From Ignavibacteria bacterium (lineage in GTDB: Bacteria; Bacteroidota; Ignavibacteria; Tepidaquicellales; Tepidaquicellaceae), in NCBI GenBank assembly GCA_016719565.1, contig JADJYU010000003.1:310001-374000 (forward strand): a stretch of DNA of 64,000 nt. The letters run 5' to 3'. This document shows positions 1 through 9,544 of this stretch, in pieces. The notes beneath the pieces are model-generated. The model saw nothing but the letters and a program-made list of their open reading frames with translations. It searched no databases and was not told the DNA's origin. A program made the translations under genes and the position numbers. Position 1 is the first letter of the stretch; each line of letters opens with the position of its first letter.

Positions 1-790
1 CGTAAAGAGATAAGAATTCCGTTATGCCGTCAGGCTTTATTGCGGGAACAAGATTCATATCCCGTCTGTGATACTGAGCTGTATCTGTAAACTCAGTATA
101 ATCAAAGATACTGACATTCACACCGTCATCATTAATTTTAAATTTCTTTATCTGATTTGTATAAATCTGATTGTTTACATTAATCCTGTAAGTGCCGGTA
201 AACTTATGACCGCCTGCAAGATAATAATAATCCCCGAGCTTCATCAGTTCACCGCCGCAAACCTGAAGACTTGTGTTGAAATGTCCTCTGATAAACGGCG
301 CTACGGAAGTTCCGTTCATCACGGCGTCTATGGTTTCGCTTACATCAATTACTTTCAATTCAGGAAAAGTTATAAGTCCGTTCGACGTACTGTCATAACC
401 GTATCCTCCAATGAAGTAAAGTTTATTGCCATCCTGATAATGCTGCATATTTGCTGAGCGAAGCTGATCCGCAAATGCAAACGGAAGATCTGTAAAAATG
501 CTTCTCGAATAAGTAAGATTCGTTATCGGATCTACTACATATATATAGATATTTGAAAATTGTTTAGGGAAAGAATTAAGTGCGTTAAAACCGTGAAGAC
601 CATTTGTCCTTCCGCCTATAAAAAGCCATTTACCGCCTGACTGCGCGAATGCAAAGGAATGTATCGACGGAGAATTCGGAATAACTATCTCTTCAAGCTC
701 GATAGTGTATGGATCGTTTGCAGCTGTTATCAGAGCCGGGATTTGAAATAAGAATAATACAATTAAAAGATAATGTAATTTTAATTTCAT
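1..790 (-). CDS. Secreted Kelch-like protein, 3' end cut by window edge
   Basis: The reading frame is open from an ATG at 790 to the left edge of the window, so the C-terminus is missing. The N-terminus starts MKLKLHYLLIVLFLFQ, a Sec signal peptide. The visible part contains repeated segments such as 'GGKWLFIGGRTNGLHGF', 'NKLYFIGGYGYDS' and 'CGGELMKLGDYYYLAGG', which look like Kelch-type beta-propeller blades. It aligns residue for residue with the downstream gene at 981-2576, for example sharing HRRDMNLVPA and KPDGI. The two are therefore tandem paralogues in the same orientation. By analogy with that neighbour, a T9SS C-terminal sorting domain is expected beyond the edge, but this cannot be seen. 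The specific function is unknown. Confidence 0.8.
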   Translation of the reverse strand, partial: MKLKLHYLLIVLFLFQIPALITAANDPYTIELEEIVIPNSPSIHSFAFAQSGGKWLFIGGRTNGLHGFNALNSFPKQFSNIYIYVVDPITNLTYSRSIFTDLPFAFADQLRSANMQHYQDGNKLYFIGGYGYDSTSNGLITFPELKVIDVSETIDAVMNGTSVAPFIRGHFNTSLQVCGGELMKLGDYYYLAGGHKFTGTYRINVNNQIYTNQIKKFKINDDGVNVSIFDYTEFTDTAQYHRRDMNLVPAIKPDGITEFLSLY

Positions 791-980
791 AAATATTTTA
801 ATTAATTGATTTTAAATTTTGATAGATAATACAAAGATATAGATCTGCTTTTAAAACTTTTTGCTATTATGAGAATTGCTTTAATATAAACTAAGGGAGT
901 AATTCATATTGAAAATCCGTTACCAGATTACTTTATAAGTTTTTCTGATTTTGATTCCATCCTTATTATGTTTTGCAATT

Positions 981-2576
981 TTATTTAATCAGCAGCATTT
1001 TTTTTGTCTCGGAATATTTTTCCGATGACAGCTTATAATAATAAATCCCGCTTGACAGTCCCTCTGCAGAAAATTCTGTCTCATATACACCGGGAGAAAG
1101 TTTTTCATTAACAATCACAGCGATCTCATTTCCAACTGTATTATAAACCGCAAGTCTTACAAATTCATTATTCGAAATTTCAAACTTAATTTTAGTGACC
1201 GGGTTAAAAGGATTCGGATAATTTTGTCCGAGACTGTATCCGTCAGGAACCGAACCAGAGATTGGCTGTATTCCGATCGGCTTTGGATTAATATATACTT
1301 TAAGTATGTACTCACTTGCAAAGCTTGGAGTATTATTCGGCAGGTATGCTCTGATTCCGCCGAAGATGTATCCTGCAAAAGTATTTCCTGATATTTCATT
1401 CAGCTTAATTACTCTGTTTGGATACTGCGGCACTGAAGGGCTTATAATAAATTTTGCATTGGTGCCAAGAAGCGCAGGCATTTTCGTCGGAGAAATAATT
1501 TCTGCTGAAGTACCGTCTGAATTTCTTGTCAATGTAGTAATGTCATTTATAAAAGGTACAAGCGAATCACGTATCTGCTGATTTAAAACTTCATTGTAAT
1601 AATAAAGACTCGTGCCTCCTAGAAATGTAGTATGCATTTTTCCGCTTGCAGAATTAAATGCGGAGAGATATGAACAAGTGTACTGACTCATTTTTTGTTC
1701 GAAGCTGTTATCTGTTACTGCGCCGTTACCGTCTATGTATATCGGATTCTGGAAAGGGAGATCAGCAAAACTTCTGAACACTCCTCCGTAAAGAATTATG
1801 TACTGATTTATTCCGTCCGGTTTCATTGCCGGGACTAAATTCATATCTCTTCTGTGAAATTCAATTGTATCTAATGATGCAGAATAATCAGTAATATTTA
1901 TATTCGAACCTGAAGCGGATACTTTGAATTTTCTGATCTCATTCAGATAGACCTGATCATTGCTTATAGGCGAATATGCGCCGGTAAAAATATGTCCGCC
2001 GGTAAGATAAAAGTGATCTCCGAGTTTAAGCATTTCACCACCGCAGACGCGCATTCTTTGATCTGTGATTTGATTAATATAAGGCGCAACTGAATTTCCG
2101 CTGATGACTGCCTGTATTGTCTGACTTACATCCACTACTGTCAGAGTTGGAAATGTTATAAAATCATTTGACAGACTGTCATAACCGTATCCGCCGTTTA
2201 TGTATAATTTTGATCCGTCATAATAATACTGCATATTGGTAGATCTGAGCGGATCAGCTACACGGAAATCAAGATCAGCAAATAAACTTCTGGAATAAGT
2301 CATATTGCTTGCAGGATCCACTACAAAAATATTCGTATTTGAAAACTGTTTCGGAAAAGCAGTAGCAGCGTCAAAGCCATGCATGCCGTTTATCCTGCCT
2401 CCGATGAAAAGCCATTTGCCGTTATCATCTGCAAAGGCAAAAGAATGTATCTTCGGCGAACCGGGAATGCTTACCTGTTCAAGCTGTATTGAATATGGTT
2501 CTTCAGCCGGAAGTGATCCTGTAATTATTATAAAAGCAATTACAATTAAATATTTTAAGAATGTATTTTTTTTCAT
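981..2576 (-). CDS. Secreted Kelch-like protein with T9SS type A sorting domain
   Basis: This 531-residue exported protein starts with a signal peptide (MKKNTFLKYLIVIAFIIITG). The body has Kelch-like blades ('KWLFIGGRINGMHGF', 'SKLYINGGYGYDS', 'CGGEMLKLGDHFYLTGGH', 'YIILYGGVF', 'TFAGYIFGGIRAY'), suggesting a beta-propeller. The last ~80 residues are a T9SS type A sorting domain: 'LGQNYPNPFNPVTKIKFEI', then 'LAVYNTVGNEIAVIV', 'GVYETEFSAEGLSSGIYYYKL' and the basic end KKMLLIK. In this family the domain directs export through the type IX system and cell-surface attachment or release. It is the intact paralogue of the truncated gene just downstream in transcription order (1-790). Its ligand or enzymatic role cannot be told from sequence. 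Confidence 0.85.
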   Translation of the reverse strand: MKKNTFLKYLIVIAFIIITGSLPAEEPYSIQLEQVSIPGSPKIHSFAFADDNGKWLFIGGRINGMHGFDAATAFPKQFSNTNIFVVDPASNMTYSRSLFADLDFRVADPLRSTNMQYYYDGSKLYINGGYGYDSLSNDFITFPTLTVVDVSQTIQAVISGNSVAPYINQITDQRMRVCGGEMLKLGDHFYLTGGHIFTGAYSPISNDQVYLNEIRKFKVSASGSNINITDYSASLDTIEFHRRDMNLVPAMKPDGINQYIILYGGVFRSFADLPFQNPIYIDGNGAVTDNSFEQKMSQYTCSYLSAFNSASGKMHTTFLGGTSLYYYNEVLNQQIRDSLVPFINDITTLTRNSDGTSAEIISPTKMPALLGTNAKFIISPSVPQYPNRVIKLNEISGNTFAGYIFGGIRAYLPNNTPSFASEYILKVYINPKPIGIQPISGSVPDGYSLGQNYPNPFNPVTKIKFEISNNEFVRLAVYNTVGNEIAVIVNEKLSPGVYETEFSAEGLSSGIYYYKLSSEKYSETKKMLLIK

Positions 2577-2638
2577 GTTCGTAAGTGGTTTGGGGTGATA
2601 AGTATTAATTAATATAAATTGTTTATTATTTTAAAAAA

Positions 2639-4585
2639 CTAAACAGAAGCTTCTGTCCAGTCATTATTTTCTTTAATAAGATTTATCAGTTCATCCACTG
2701 CAGTATCTGTATCAATGCTTTTCTTGATAACTTCTTTTCCTTTATATAGAGTTATCTTTCCCGGTCCGCTGCCGACATATCCGTAATCTGCGTCAGCCAT
2801 TTCTCCGGGACCGTTTACAATACATCCCATGATAGCGATCTTAAGACCTTTGAGATGATTGGTTCTGCTTCTTATCATTGCGGTAGTTTCCTGCAGATCA
2901 AATAAAGTTCTGCCGCAGGACGGACATGAAATATAATCTGTCCTGGAAATTCTCGTTCTCGTCGCCTGTAATATTCCGAAACTTATGCTGTTAATTTTTT
3001 TAAGATCAGTTCCGGGTGACTCGATCCATATCCCGTCACCAAGTCCGTCAAGAAGAAGCGACCCCATATCAGCCGAACTGTCAACTGTAAGCTCATCTTC
3101 TGAAACATTTTCATATTTTCTTTTTATCACTACAGGAATTTTCAAACCGTTGTTCATCAGCTCCATAAACGCTCTTCTCATTTCCGCCATTGCATGAGCA
3201 TTACCGGTTTTCAATACAGCGATAAAATTCTTTTCATCTGTAAGCCTTTTAATTAATGATTCCGAAAGATCATTCAATGAAAGTTCAATAAAATTTATCT
3301 TATCCGAAACTTCACATCCGGATTCATACTGAGTAATATCAATAAGCGGGTAAGATTCACTTTTTGAATCAGAGTTTTTCCAGAAGTCATGATCGAATAT
3401 TTTTTTCAGTGTGCCCGGAAGCTTGTATCCGATATCACTTTTTCCCAGGTATAAAAAATCAAATGCAGTATCACCGATGTTCCATTTATCAAGAGATTCG
3501 CTGTAGTAATAACCCAGCTCTTTTAATGCGGAATGGCTTTTCAGAATAGCTTCATTTGCGCTGAGAATCACAGCCGGAACATTCTTCCCGCCTGTCTTAA
3601 AAACTTCGACAGTATCTCTTCTTTCAAAAGCAAACGGATTGAGCGGATTGTGAATGACTGGGAAAATTTCTTTCTGCAGTTCAGTTCTTTTCGAATATCT
3701 TTTTATCAGATCATATGCAACAGGAATTTCAAACTCCGGTTCTTCAGTCAGCGAAACTCTTACTGTGTCCCCTATTCCGTCTTCGAGCAGCGCGCCGATC
3801 CCGACTGCTGACTTGATCCTTCCGTCTTCACCGTCGCCTGCTTCAGTAACTCCGAGATGAACGGGATAATTCATAGATTCGGATTCCATTTTATTTATGA
3901 GAAGTCTGTAGGCTTCGACCATTACTTTCGGATTGCTTGCCTTCATGGAAAGGACTATTTCATAATAATTATTCTCTTCGCAGATTCTTACAAACTCAAG
4001 CGCAGATTCAACCATACCGAGCGGAGTATCTCCGAAGCGGCTCATAATTCTGTCGGACAGCGAACCGTGATTGGTACCGATCCTCATAGCTGTTCCGTAT
4101 TCTTTGCAGATCTTTATAAGGGGCGTAAACTTTTTCCTGATCCTGTCCAGCTCCGCTTCATATGAATCATCTGAAAAATCTAAAGTCTCAAATTTTTTTC
4201 TGTCGGCATAATTTCCGGGATTGACTCTGACCTTCTCTACAATACGCGCCGCTGTTTCTGCAGCATTTGGTGTGAAATGAATATCAGCAATAAGCGGCGT
4301 TTTATATCCTCTTTTCCGGAGTTCATTTTTTATGTTCTCAAGATTTTTCGCTTCATTAATGCTCGGAGCTGTAATGCGTACATATTCGCCGCCCGCTTCG
4401 ATAATTCTGATCGACTGTTCTACGGTAGCTATAGTATCCATAGTATCCGTAGTTGTCATTGACTGAATACGGATCGGATTATTTCCGCCGAGCGGAATAT
4501 CTCCGATATTTACTTCTCGTGTTATATATCTTGAATAGGAAGTTAGACTGTTGCAGTATTTTATTGAATCGGTTTCAGTAAGCAA
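2639..4585 (-). CDS. ispG: 4-hydroxy-3-methylbut-2-enyl-diphosphate synthase, long form
   Basis: IspG (GcpE) makes HMBPP from methylerythritol cyclodiphosphate in the non-mevalonate isoprenoid pathway, in the cytoplasm. The N-terminal TIM-barrel half is clear ('PIRIQSMTTTDTMDT', 'PLIADIHF', 'RIGTNHGSL', 'HLGVTEAGDGEDGRIKSA'). The C-terminal iron-sulfur domain has the cluster ligands CPSC (about Cys554 and Cys557), Cys588 in GCIVNGPGE, and the Glu ligand at about 595. At 648 residues it is the long form with a central insertion (roughly residues 290-520), as in Bacteroidota, chlamydiae and plants, versus ~370 in E. coli. It is the last gene of a same-strand run beginning with kup, about 84 bases after the rhomboid gene. 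Confidence 0.95.
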   Translation of the reverse strand: MLTETDSIKYCNSLTSYSRYITREVNIGDIPLGGNNPIRIQSMTTTDTMDTIATVEQSIRIIEAGGEYVRITAPSINEAKNLENIKNELRKRGYKTPLIADIHFTPNAAETAARIVEKVRVNPGNYADRKKFETLDFSDDSYEAELDRIRKKFTPLIKICKEYGTAMRIGTNHGSLSDRIMSRFGDTPLGMVESALEFVRICEENNYYEIVLSMKASNPKVMVEAYRLLINKMESESMNYPVHLGVTEAGDGEDGRIKSAVGIGALLEDGIGDTVRVSLTEEPEFEIPVAYDLIKRYSKRTELQKEIFPVIHNPLNPFAFERRDTVEVFKTGGKNVPAVILSANEAILKSHSALKELGYYYSESLDKWNIGDTAFDFLYLGKSDIGYKLPGTLKKIFDHDFWKNSDSKSESYPLIDITQYESGCEVSDKINFIELSLNDLSESLIKRLTDEKNFIAVLKTGNAHAMAEMRRAFMELMNNGLKIPVVIKRKYENVSEDELTVDSSADMGSLLLDGLGDGIWIESPGTDLKKINSISFGILQATRTRISRTDYISCPSCGRTLFDLQETTAMIRSRTNHLKGLKIAIMGCIVNGPGEMADADYGYVGSGPGKITLYKGKEVIKKSIDTDTAVDELINLIKENNDWTEASV

Positions 4586-4669
4586 AATAAAGTGAATCCT
4601 TTATGTTATTTTGGATATTATTTATGAAGTTGTTAATGAAGTTAATTTTAGAAAATAATTTATTACTTC

Positions 4670-5647
4670 TTATCTTAATTTTTTACTTTCGTGGAAAAGG
4701 ACTTTTTTCTCTTCTTCTGTAAGACTTTGATATCCGCCTTCACTGAGCTTGTCAAGTATCTCATCTATTCTCACCTGCGCCTGCTTATGCTGATCTTCCA
4801 TTTCTTTTTTAAAATCCGTTTGCTCAAGCTCTTCATATTTTGCTTCCGAAACACTTTCCTTTTTTCCTTTAATGCCGTTGCTGAACACTGAAGGAGAATA
4901 AGTTTTCTTTTCGGGATTAGCGGTTTTAAATTTATCCTTAAATGAAGATGTATTAAAGAAACTGTTTGATCTTTTAAATACTATTAGCATATAAATAAGC
5001 CCGACAAGACCTCCGCCGAGATGAGCAATATGAGCAATGTTACTTTCCGATCCGCCGGCTACTGCGAAAATTTCAAGCAGCATATAGAATATAACAAGAT
5101 ATTTTGCCTTGACGGGTAAGATGCCGTAGATGTAAATGCTTCTGTCAGGAAAGAGATATCCGAAAGCAACCAGAATACCGTATACAGCTCCGGATGCTCC
5201 GACAGTCGGTCCGACCGAAGTGAACAGCGGGGCAATGAGTAAATTACTCAATCCCGCTCCGACTCCGCAAAGAAAATAATAATACAAAAATCTTTTCTGT
5301 CCCCACATATTCTCCAGCTCTACTCCGAACATCCATAATGCAAACATATTAAGAAGAAGATGAAAGAATCCGCCGTGCAGAAACATATATGTAAATATCT
5401 GCCACGGATAAAAACCAAGTTCAATGATCTGACCGATACTGTTCTTAAAAAGTACTGGGGTGAGTGGATTCAGAGCAAAATATTTTGTAATAAGCAGATC
5501 CACTGAAATGCCGCCAACCTGAAAACCTGAAAGCAGCAGATTGAAGATAACATATATCGCAATGTTCGATACCAGTAAGATCTTTATGACCGGCGGAAAA
5601 AGTGAAAATCCTCCGAATAGTCCCGGTCTTTTGTAATAGTTGCTCAT
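4670..5647 (-). CDS. Rhomboid family intramembrane serine protease
   Basis: This 325-residue membrane protein has about six transmembrane helices in its first ~225 residues. Rhomboid hallmarks are present: 'HGGFFHLLLNMFALWMFG' (about 91-108), the catalytic Ser in GASGAVYG (Ser152), and the catalytic His in 'NIAHIAHLGGG' (His206 by alignment to GlpG). Rhomboids cut transmembrane substrates within the membrane. The C-terminal ~100 residues are soluble, charged and probably helical ('EEKKVLFHESKKLR'), a tail common in Bacteroidota rhomboids. It starts 3 bases after the stop of the nucleotidyltransferase gene, so the two are probably cotranscribed. The substrate is unknown. Confidence 0.92.
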   Translation of the reverse strand: MSNYYKRPGLFGGFSLFPPVIKILLVSNIAIYVIFNLLLSGFQVGGISVDLLITKYFALNPLTPVLFKNSIGQIIELGFYPWQIFTYMFLHGGFFHLLLNMFALWMFGVELENMWGQKRFLYYYFLCGVGAGLSNLLIAPLFTSVGPTVGASGAVYGILVAFGYLFPDRSIYIYGILPVKAKYLVIFYMLLEIFAVAGGSESNIAHIAHLGGGLVGLIYMLIVFKRSNSFFNTSSFKDKFKTANPEKKTYSPSVFSNGIKGKKESVSEAKYEELEQTDFKKEMEDQHKQAQVRIDEILDKLSEGGYQSLTEEEKKVLFHESKKLR

Positions 5648-5650
5648 TAA

Positions 5651-6379
5651 TTAAATTAAAATATTTTGTGCTTTTTCATAATCACTGACTGTATCAATCT
5701 CCATACAGCCGAACATCGAAACGTCCTCTGCATAAATACTGTTCCCTGAATCTCCATTATCAATTATTTCCTGGAATGAAGCTTCATAAAACTCGTTAAT
5801 AATATTTTCTTTTGTGATTTTCCTGTCCAATATACTGAATAGCTCTTTCATATAATACGGAGAAAACTTTTCTATCCCGATAGATTCACCTGCAGATTCA
5901 GCAATAGAAATTTCTTTTCCTATTTCGAGCACTTTGTTTTCATTATTAAGGATAACTTTGATCTGTTCATAGTCGAGATCCTTAGTATAATTAACTGCTA
6001 AACAATTTTCATGACGGCTTTCCAGCAGCTTAGCTATAATTTTTTTATCAAAAAGAATATCACTGTCGAGAAGAAGCACGTCTTCCTTTATGAAATCCTT
6101 TGTCATCCAGAGCGAATAAGAATTATTATTAACTTCATATCCGGGATTGGTGATAAAAGTTTTTTTTAAACCGGGGAAATTATTATCCATATATTCTTTT
6201 ATCATGTTCTCAAGATAACCTGTTACAAAAATAAAATCCGATATGCCGTTATCAATTACATTTTCGATTGTCCTGTGAAGAAGATTTTTACCGCCGATGT
6301 TTAAAAGACACTTCGGAGTATTGTCAGTCAGTGGTCTCAGTCTTCGTGAAACTCCGGCTGCGAGTATAACCGTCTGCAT
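5651..6379 (-). CDS. Sugar/phosphocholine-type nucleotidyltransferase
   Basis: This 242-residue single-domain nucleotidyltransferase resembles the phosphocholine cytidylyltransferase (LicC-like) family. The N-terminal nucleotide-binding signature is 'MQTVILAAGVSRRLRPLT', followed by the Lys-bearing 'TPKCLLNIGGK'. 'NNNSYSLWMTKDF' precedes the metal-binding acidic motif 'LLLDSDILFD'. Such enzymes couple a phosphorylated small molecule to CTP or another NTP. The start codon overlaps the stop of the CDP-alcohol phosphotransferase gene upstream, a sign of translational coupling. The pair could make a CDP-activated alcohol and then transfer it. The actual substrate (choline phosphate, inositol phosphate, a sugar phosphate) cannot be read from the sequence. 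Confidence 0.85.
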   Translation of the reverse strand: MQTVILAAGVSRRLRPLTDNTPKCLLNIGGKNLLHRTIENVIDNGISDFIFVTGYLENMIKEYMDNNFPGLKKTFITNPGYEVNNNSYSLWMTKDFIKEDVLLLDSDILFDKKIIAKLLESRHENCLAVNYTKDLDYEQIKVILNNENKVLEIGKEISIAESAGESIGIEKFSPYYMKELFSILDRKITKENIINEFYEASFQEIIDNGDSGNSIYAEDVSMFGCMEIDTVSDYEKAQNILI

Positions 6380-7239
6380 TATTTTTTATTAATTGAATTA
6401 ATAACTGATCTCTGTATCAGATAAAGGATTATAAATACAATATTCCCCACTGTTACAGTAAATATTAGGTAAAGGTCAATTCTGTTAAAGATTGAAAAAA
6501 TAATTAATGCAACCATATGAGTAGTGGATCCTATCCAGCTCCATGCTCTTAGAAGATGTTTATTTTTTCTTTTGTATTCCTCCTGCGTTACATCGAGCAC
6601 AATATGCTTTGTCGATCTTTTCTGAAATTCAGAATAAGACAGGTAAGAAGAAATAAGCAGCTTTTCAATGAACTTTCCGCTTACGGATTCAAGTCTTTTC
6701 TTTTCTTCCGAATATTCACTAATTTCTTCATCGAGTCCCGGCGCTTTATGATATACATATTCGAGATACATATTCCTGTAATTATCGAAAAACATATTCT
6801 GAAGAGCTTTTGATGCGCCGGCAGTAACAGTCAGAGTCCAGCTGAATACCGGATCGCCGGTAATATGTGTCATTGCAATTCCCAGTCCCAAAAAGACGGA
6901 AATTGAAGTTATATAATCTATAAAACCGTCAATTATCCTTCCTATCTGTGTTCCGTTTTTCTTCAGACGGGCAAGCTGACCATCCATGCAATCGAGTGTA
7001 TTACAAATGAAAAAACTCAGCGATCCCAGCAGTAAAAATTCGTAAGTGGTGAAACCGTAAAAGATACCGGTCATAATTCCGAATATCAGCGCTACCATGG
7101 ATATCTGATTCGGAGTTATGTTTGTATTATAAATTAACTTTACCAGTACAAATGATAAAGGTCTGAAAATATACAGGTCAATTATTTCTTCCGAATCGAC
7201 AGTTTTAAGTGATTGTTTAAATTCAGAGAATAATGTCAT
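6379..7239 (-). CDS. CDP-alcohol phosphatidyltransferase family protein
   Basis: This 286-residue integral membrane enzyme has about six helices. The full family signature DG-x2-AR-x8-G-x3-D-x3-D is present: D86-G, A90-R91, G100, D104 and D108, preceded by D83. These Asp residues bind the metals and act in catalysis. Members displace CMP from a CDP-alcohol with a second alcohol, making phospholipids or phosphodiester solutes. A charged loop (about 165-190) and the region after it are not found in short phosphatidylglycerophosphate synthases. Its stop overlaps the start of the nucleotidyltransferase at 5651-6379, and it lies 22 bases downstream of kup, all on the same strand. The pairing recalls inositol-phosphate cytidylyltransferase/transferase systems, but this is inference. 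Confidence 0.88.
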   Translation of the reverse strand: MTLFSEFKQSLKTVDSEEIIDLYIFRPLSFVLVKLIYNTNITPNQISMVALIFGIMTGIFYGFTTYEFLLLGSLSFFICNTLDCMDGQLARLKKNGTQIGRIIDGFIDYITSISVFLGLGIAMTHITGDPVFSWTLTVTAGASKALQNMFFDNYRNMYLEYVYHKAPGLDEEISEYSEEKKRLESVSGKFIEKLLISSYLSYSEFQKRSTKHIVLDVTQEEYKRKNKHLLRAWSWIGSTTHMVALIIFSIFNRIDLYLIFTVTVGNIVFIILYLIQRSVINSINKK

Positions 7240-7261
7240 TTATTAAAAATTTTATTTTAGG

Positions 7262-9190
7262 TTACAATTCGACCTGAGTACCGACTTCAAAAACTCTCTG
7301 AGGAGGTATATTAAAAAATTCAGTTGCTCTTTGGGCATTATTTGACAGAAGGATAAAAAGTTTACTTCTCAGAAGTCCGAATTCCTTTCGATTACCCGGG
7401 ATGAGAGTCTCTCTGCCGAGGAAGAAAGTGGTTCTGTTAATATCGATCTTTATATTATTATTTTTCAGAAGCTCTATGATATTCTGAATATTCGGAATGT
7501 CCATATATCCGTAATTAGCAATGACCCTGTAAAATCCTTCAGTCGGTTCCAGTATCTCAAGTCTTTCTTCCTGCTTAATATGCGGGACCTTTTGAATAAT
7601 GATAGTAAGTATAATAACCTGTTTATGAAGCAGTCTGTTATGCTTAATGTTCAGTATCAGCGGCGGCGGCGCTCCGGTTTTATTGCTTGACATATATACA
7701 GCAGAGCCGGGTATTGCAATTAATCTTACACTTAGAATTTCAGTAACAAAATTTTCCAGTGAAATAGTCTGCTGCTTTATTTTTTCTAAAAGTATTTTTC
7801 TGCCTTTATTCCATGTAGTCATAATAAAATAGATACCGAGTCCGATAGCTAAAGGCACCCATCCTCCGTGAAGCAGCTTCAGCATGTTCGCGCCCCAGAA
7901 AGATAAATCTATTGTAATAAAAAATAAAATTACTATTATAGAAACATATTTATTCCATTTCCAAAGTTTAACTGTTGTTATGAAAAGTAATATTGTCGTT
8001 ATAAGCATTGTAGTTGTTACAGCAATACCATAAGCTGAAGCAAGATTACTTGAAGTCTTGAAAGACAGCACCAGCGCAATAGTAGAAAAAAACAGAAGTA
8101 AATTGATCTGAGGAATATATATCTGTCCCCTTTCATCTTCAGAGGTGTGAAGTATTCTCATCCTCGGAAGATATCCAAGCTGTAAAGCCTGAAATGTAAG
8201 TGAAAAAGCTCCGGATATCACAGCCTGCGAAGCAATGACCGTTGCGAAAGTTGCCAGACCTATCAGCGGATATAATGCCCATTCAGGAGCCAGTAAATAA
8301 AATGGATTTTTTGCTGCTGTTGGATCTCTGATAAGTAATGCGCCCTGTCCGAAATAATTAAGAAGTAAAGATGGTAATACTAAAATGAACCATGTAATCT
8401 TTATGGGCTGTCTTCCGAAATGTCCCATATCCGCATAAAGAGCTTCCCCCCCAGTTACAACAAGAAATACTGAACCTAATATTACAAATCCGTGAAAACC
8501 GTTATCAATAAAAAAGTTTACTGCATAATATGGATTTACAGCTGCAAAAACTTCCGGATTCTGAATTATTGATCTGATGCCAAGTATTGCTAGAACTATA
8601 AACCAGGTGAATGTAATTGGTCCGAATATTTTTCCGATCTTACTTGTCCCTCTTTTCTGCATGCTGAAAAGTATTACGAGAATAACAATTGTAACCGGCA
8701 AAATTATCGGTTCAAATAAAGGAGTAGCGAGCGCTAAACCTTCAACTGCTGACAAAACCGAAATAGCGGGAGTTATAATACTGTCTCCGTATAATAAAGC
8801 TGAACCGAAAAGTCCAAAAACCAGGACCATCATTCCAACCCATTTTTTTTTAAATTCCGTTCTTTTTAAGAGTGACATTAAAGCAAGGATCCCGCCTTCA
8901 CCGTCATTGTCAGCTCTCATTATTATTAAAATATACTCTATGGAAATTATCAGTATGAGCGACCAGAAAATAAGCGATAATACACCGAGTATATTATCTT
9001 TCAGCGGAGCAATTCCATGAACTCCGTGAAAACATTCCCGGAGCGCGTAAAGAGGACTTGTACCAATATCACCGAAAACTATTCCTAATGCACTGAGACA
9101 AAGAATGGCAAGGTACTTTCCATTTTTATTGTTACCCTGAGTTTTGGTTGTATCCGGAAGATCGTTATTGACAAAATTATTCAGAATCAG
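7262..9190 (-). CDS. kup: KUP-type potassium transporter (start codon unclear)
   Basis: KUP proteins import K+ with protons. The protein has about 12 membrane helices followed by a cytoplasmic C-terminal domain ending 'NIPPQRVFEVGTQVEL', the usual family end. The first ATG in frame (8920, MRADNDGEGG) falls inside the conserved N-terminal region. The frame continues upstream through the family hallmarks 'ALGIVFGDIGTSPLYALREC' and 'FWSLILIISIEYILIIM', so the true start lies upstream. Between the conserved segment and the in-frame stop at 9226-9224 there is no ATG, GTG or TTG. Only CTG codons (9190, 9184) or ATT (9187) close to an AAAGGA tract are available. I chose 9190, giving about 642 residues, near the usual family length. 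It is the first gene of the run ending at ispG. Confidence 0.85.
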   Translation of the reverse strand: MILNNFVNNDLPDTTKTQGNNKNGKYLAILCLSALGIVFGDIGTSPLYALRECFHGVHGIAPLKDNILGVLSLIFWSLILIISIEYILIIMRADNDGEGGILALMSLLKRTEFKKKWVGMMVLVFGLFGSALLYGDSIITPAISVLSAVEGLALATPLFEPIILPVTIVILVILFSMQKRGTSKIGKIFGPITFTWFIVLAILGIRSIIQNPEVFAAVNPYYAVNFFIDNGFHGFVILGSVFLVVTGGEALYADMGHFGRQPIKITWFILVLPSLLLNYFGQGALLIRDPTAAKNPFYLLAPEWALYPLIGLATFATVIASQAVISGAFSLTFQALQLGYLPRMRILHTSEDERGQIYIPQINLLLFFSTIALVLSFKTSSNLASAYGIAVTTTMLITTILLFITTVKLWKWNKYVSIIVILFFITIDLSFWGANMLKLLHGGWVPLAIGLGIYFIMTTWNKGRKILLEKIKQQTISLENFVTEILSVRLIAIPGSAVYMSSNKTGAPPPLILNIKHNRLLHKQVIILTIIIQKVPHIKQEERLEILEPTEGFYRVIANYGYMDIPNIQNIIELLKNNNIKIDINRTTFFLGRETLIPGNRKEFGLLRSKLFILLSNNAQRATEFFNIPPQRVFEVGTQVEL

Positions 9191-9544
9191 TCCTTTTAAA
9201 TTTCTTACTTTGAACTGATCCCGCTAATATCAGCAAGAAGGGGAAATTGCTTTCCAAATCAGAATGGATAATTAAATGTTGAAAAGTATATGAGTTCATT
9301 GTTTTCAAAGACTAAAATAATTTATATATTTTAAAATTACAATTAACATTAACTTAACAATGTCCGCCGGATGTTTCCAAATGGATTATATAAAATTATT
9401 TTTTTACCGCAAAAACCTGTAGGCTCAGGTAAATATCTGACTCACATAATTTGTTATTCCCGCATGCATAAAAACCTGTAATTCCGGTAAGACCAATTTT
9501 TAAAAACATCATTAAATTTACGCCGGATCGAATAAAATAAATTC
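9191..9544. other. Intergenic region upstream of kup
   Basis: No gene is visible. The segment is AT-rich and must contain the leader and promoter of kup on the minus strand. One isolated 'ATTCCCGC' half-element of the dispersed palindromic repeat lies near 9454-9464. No clear promoter or riboswitch could be assigned by eye. Confidence 0.4.
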
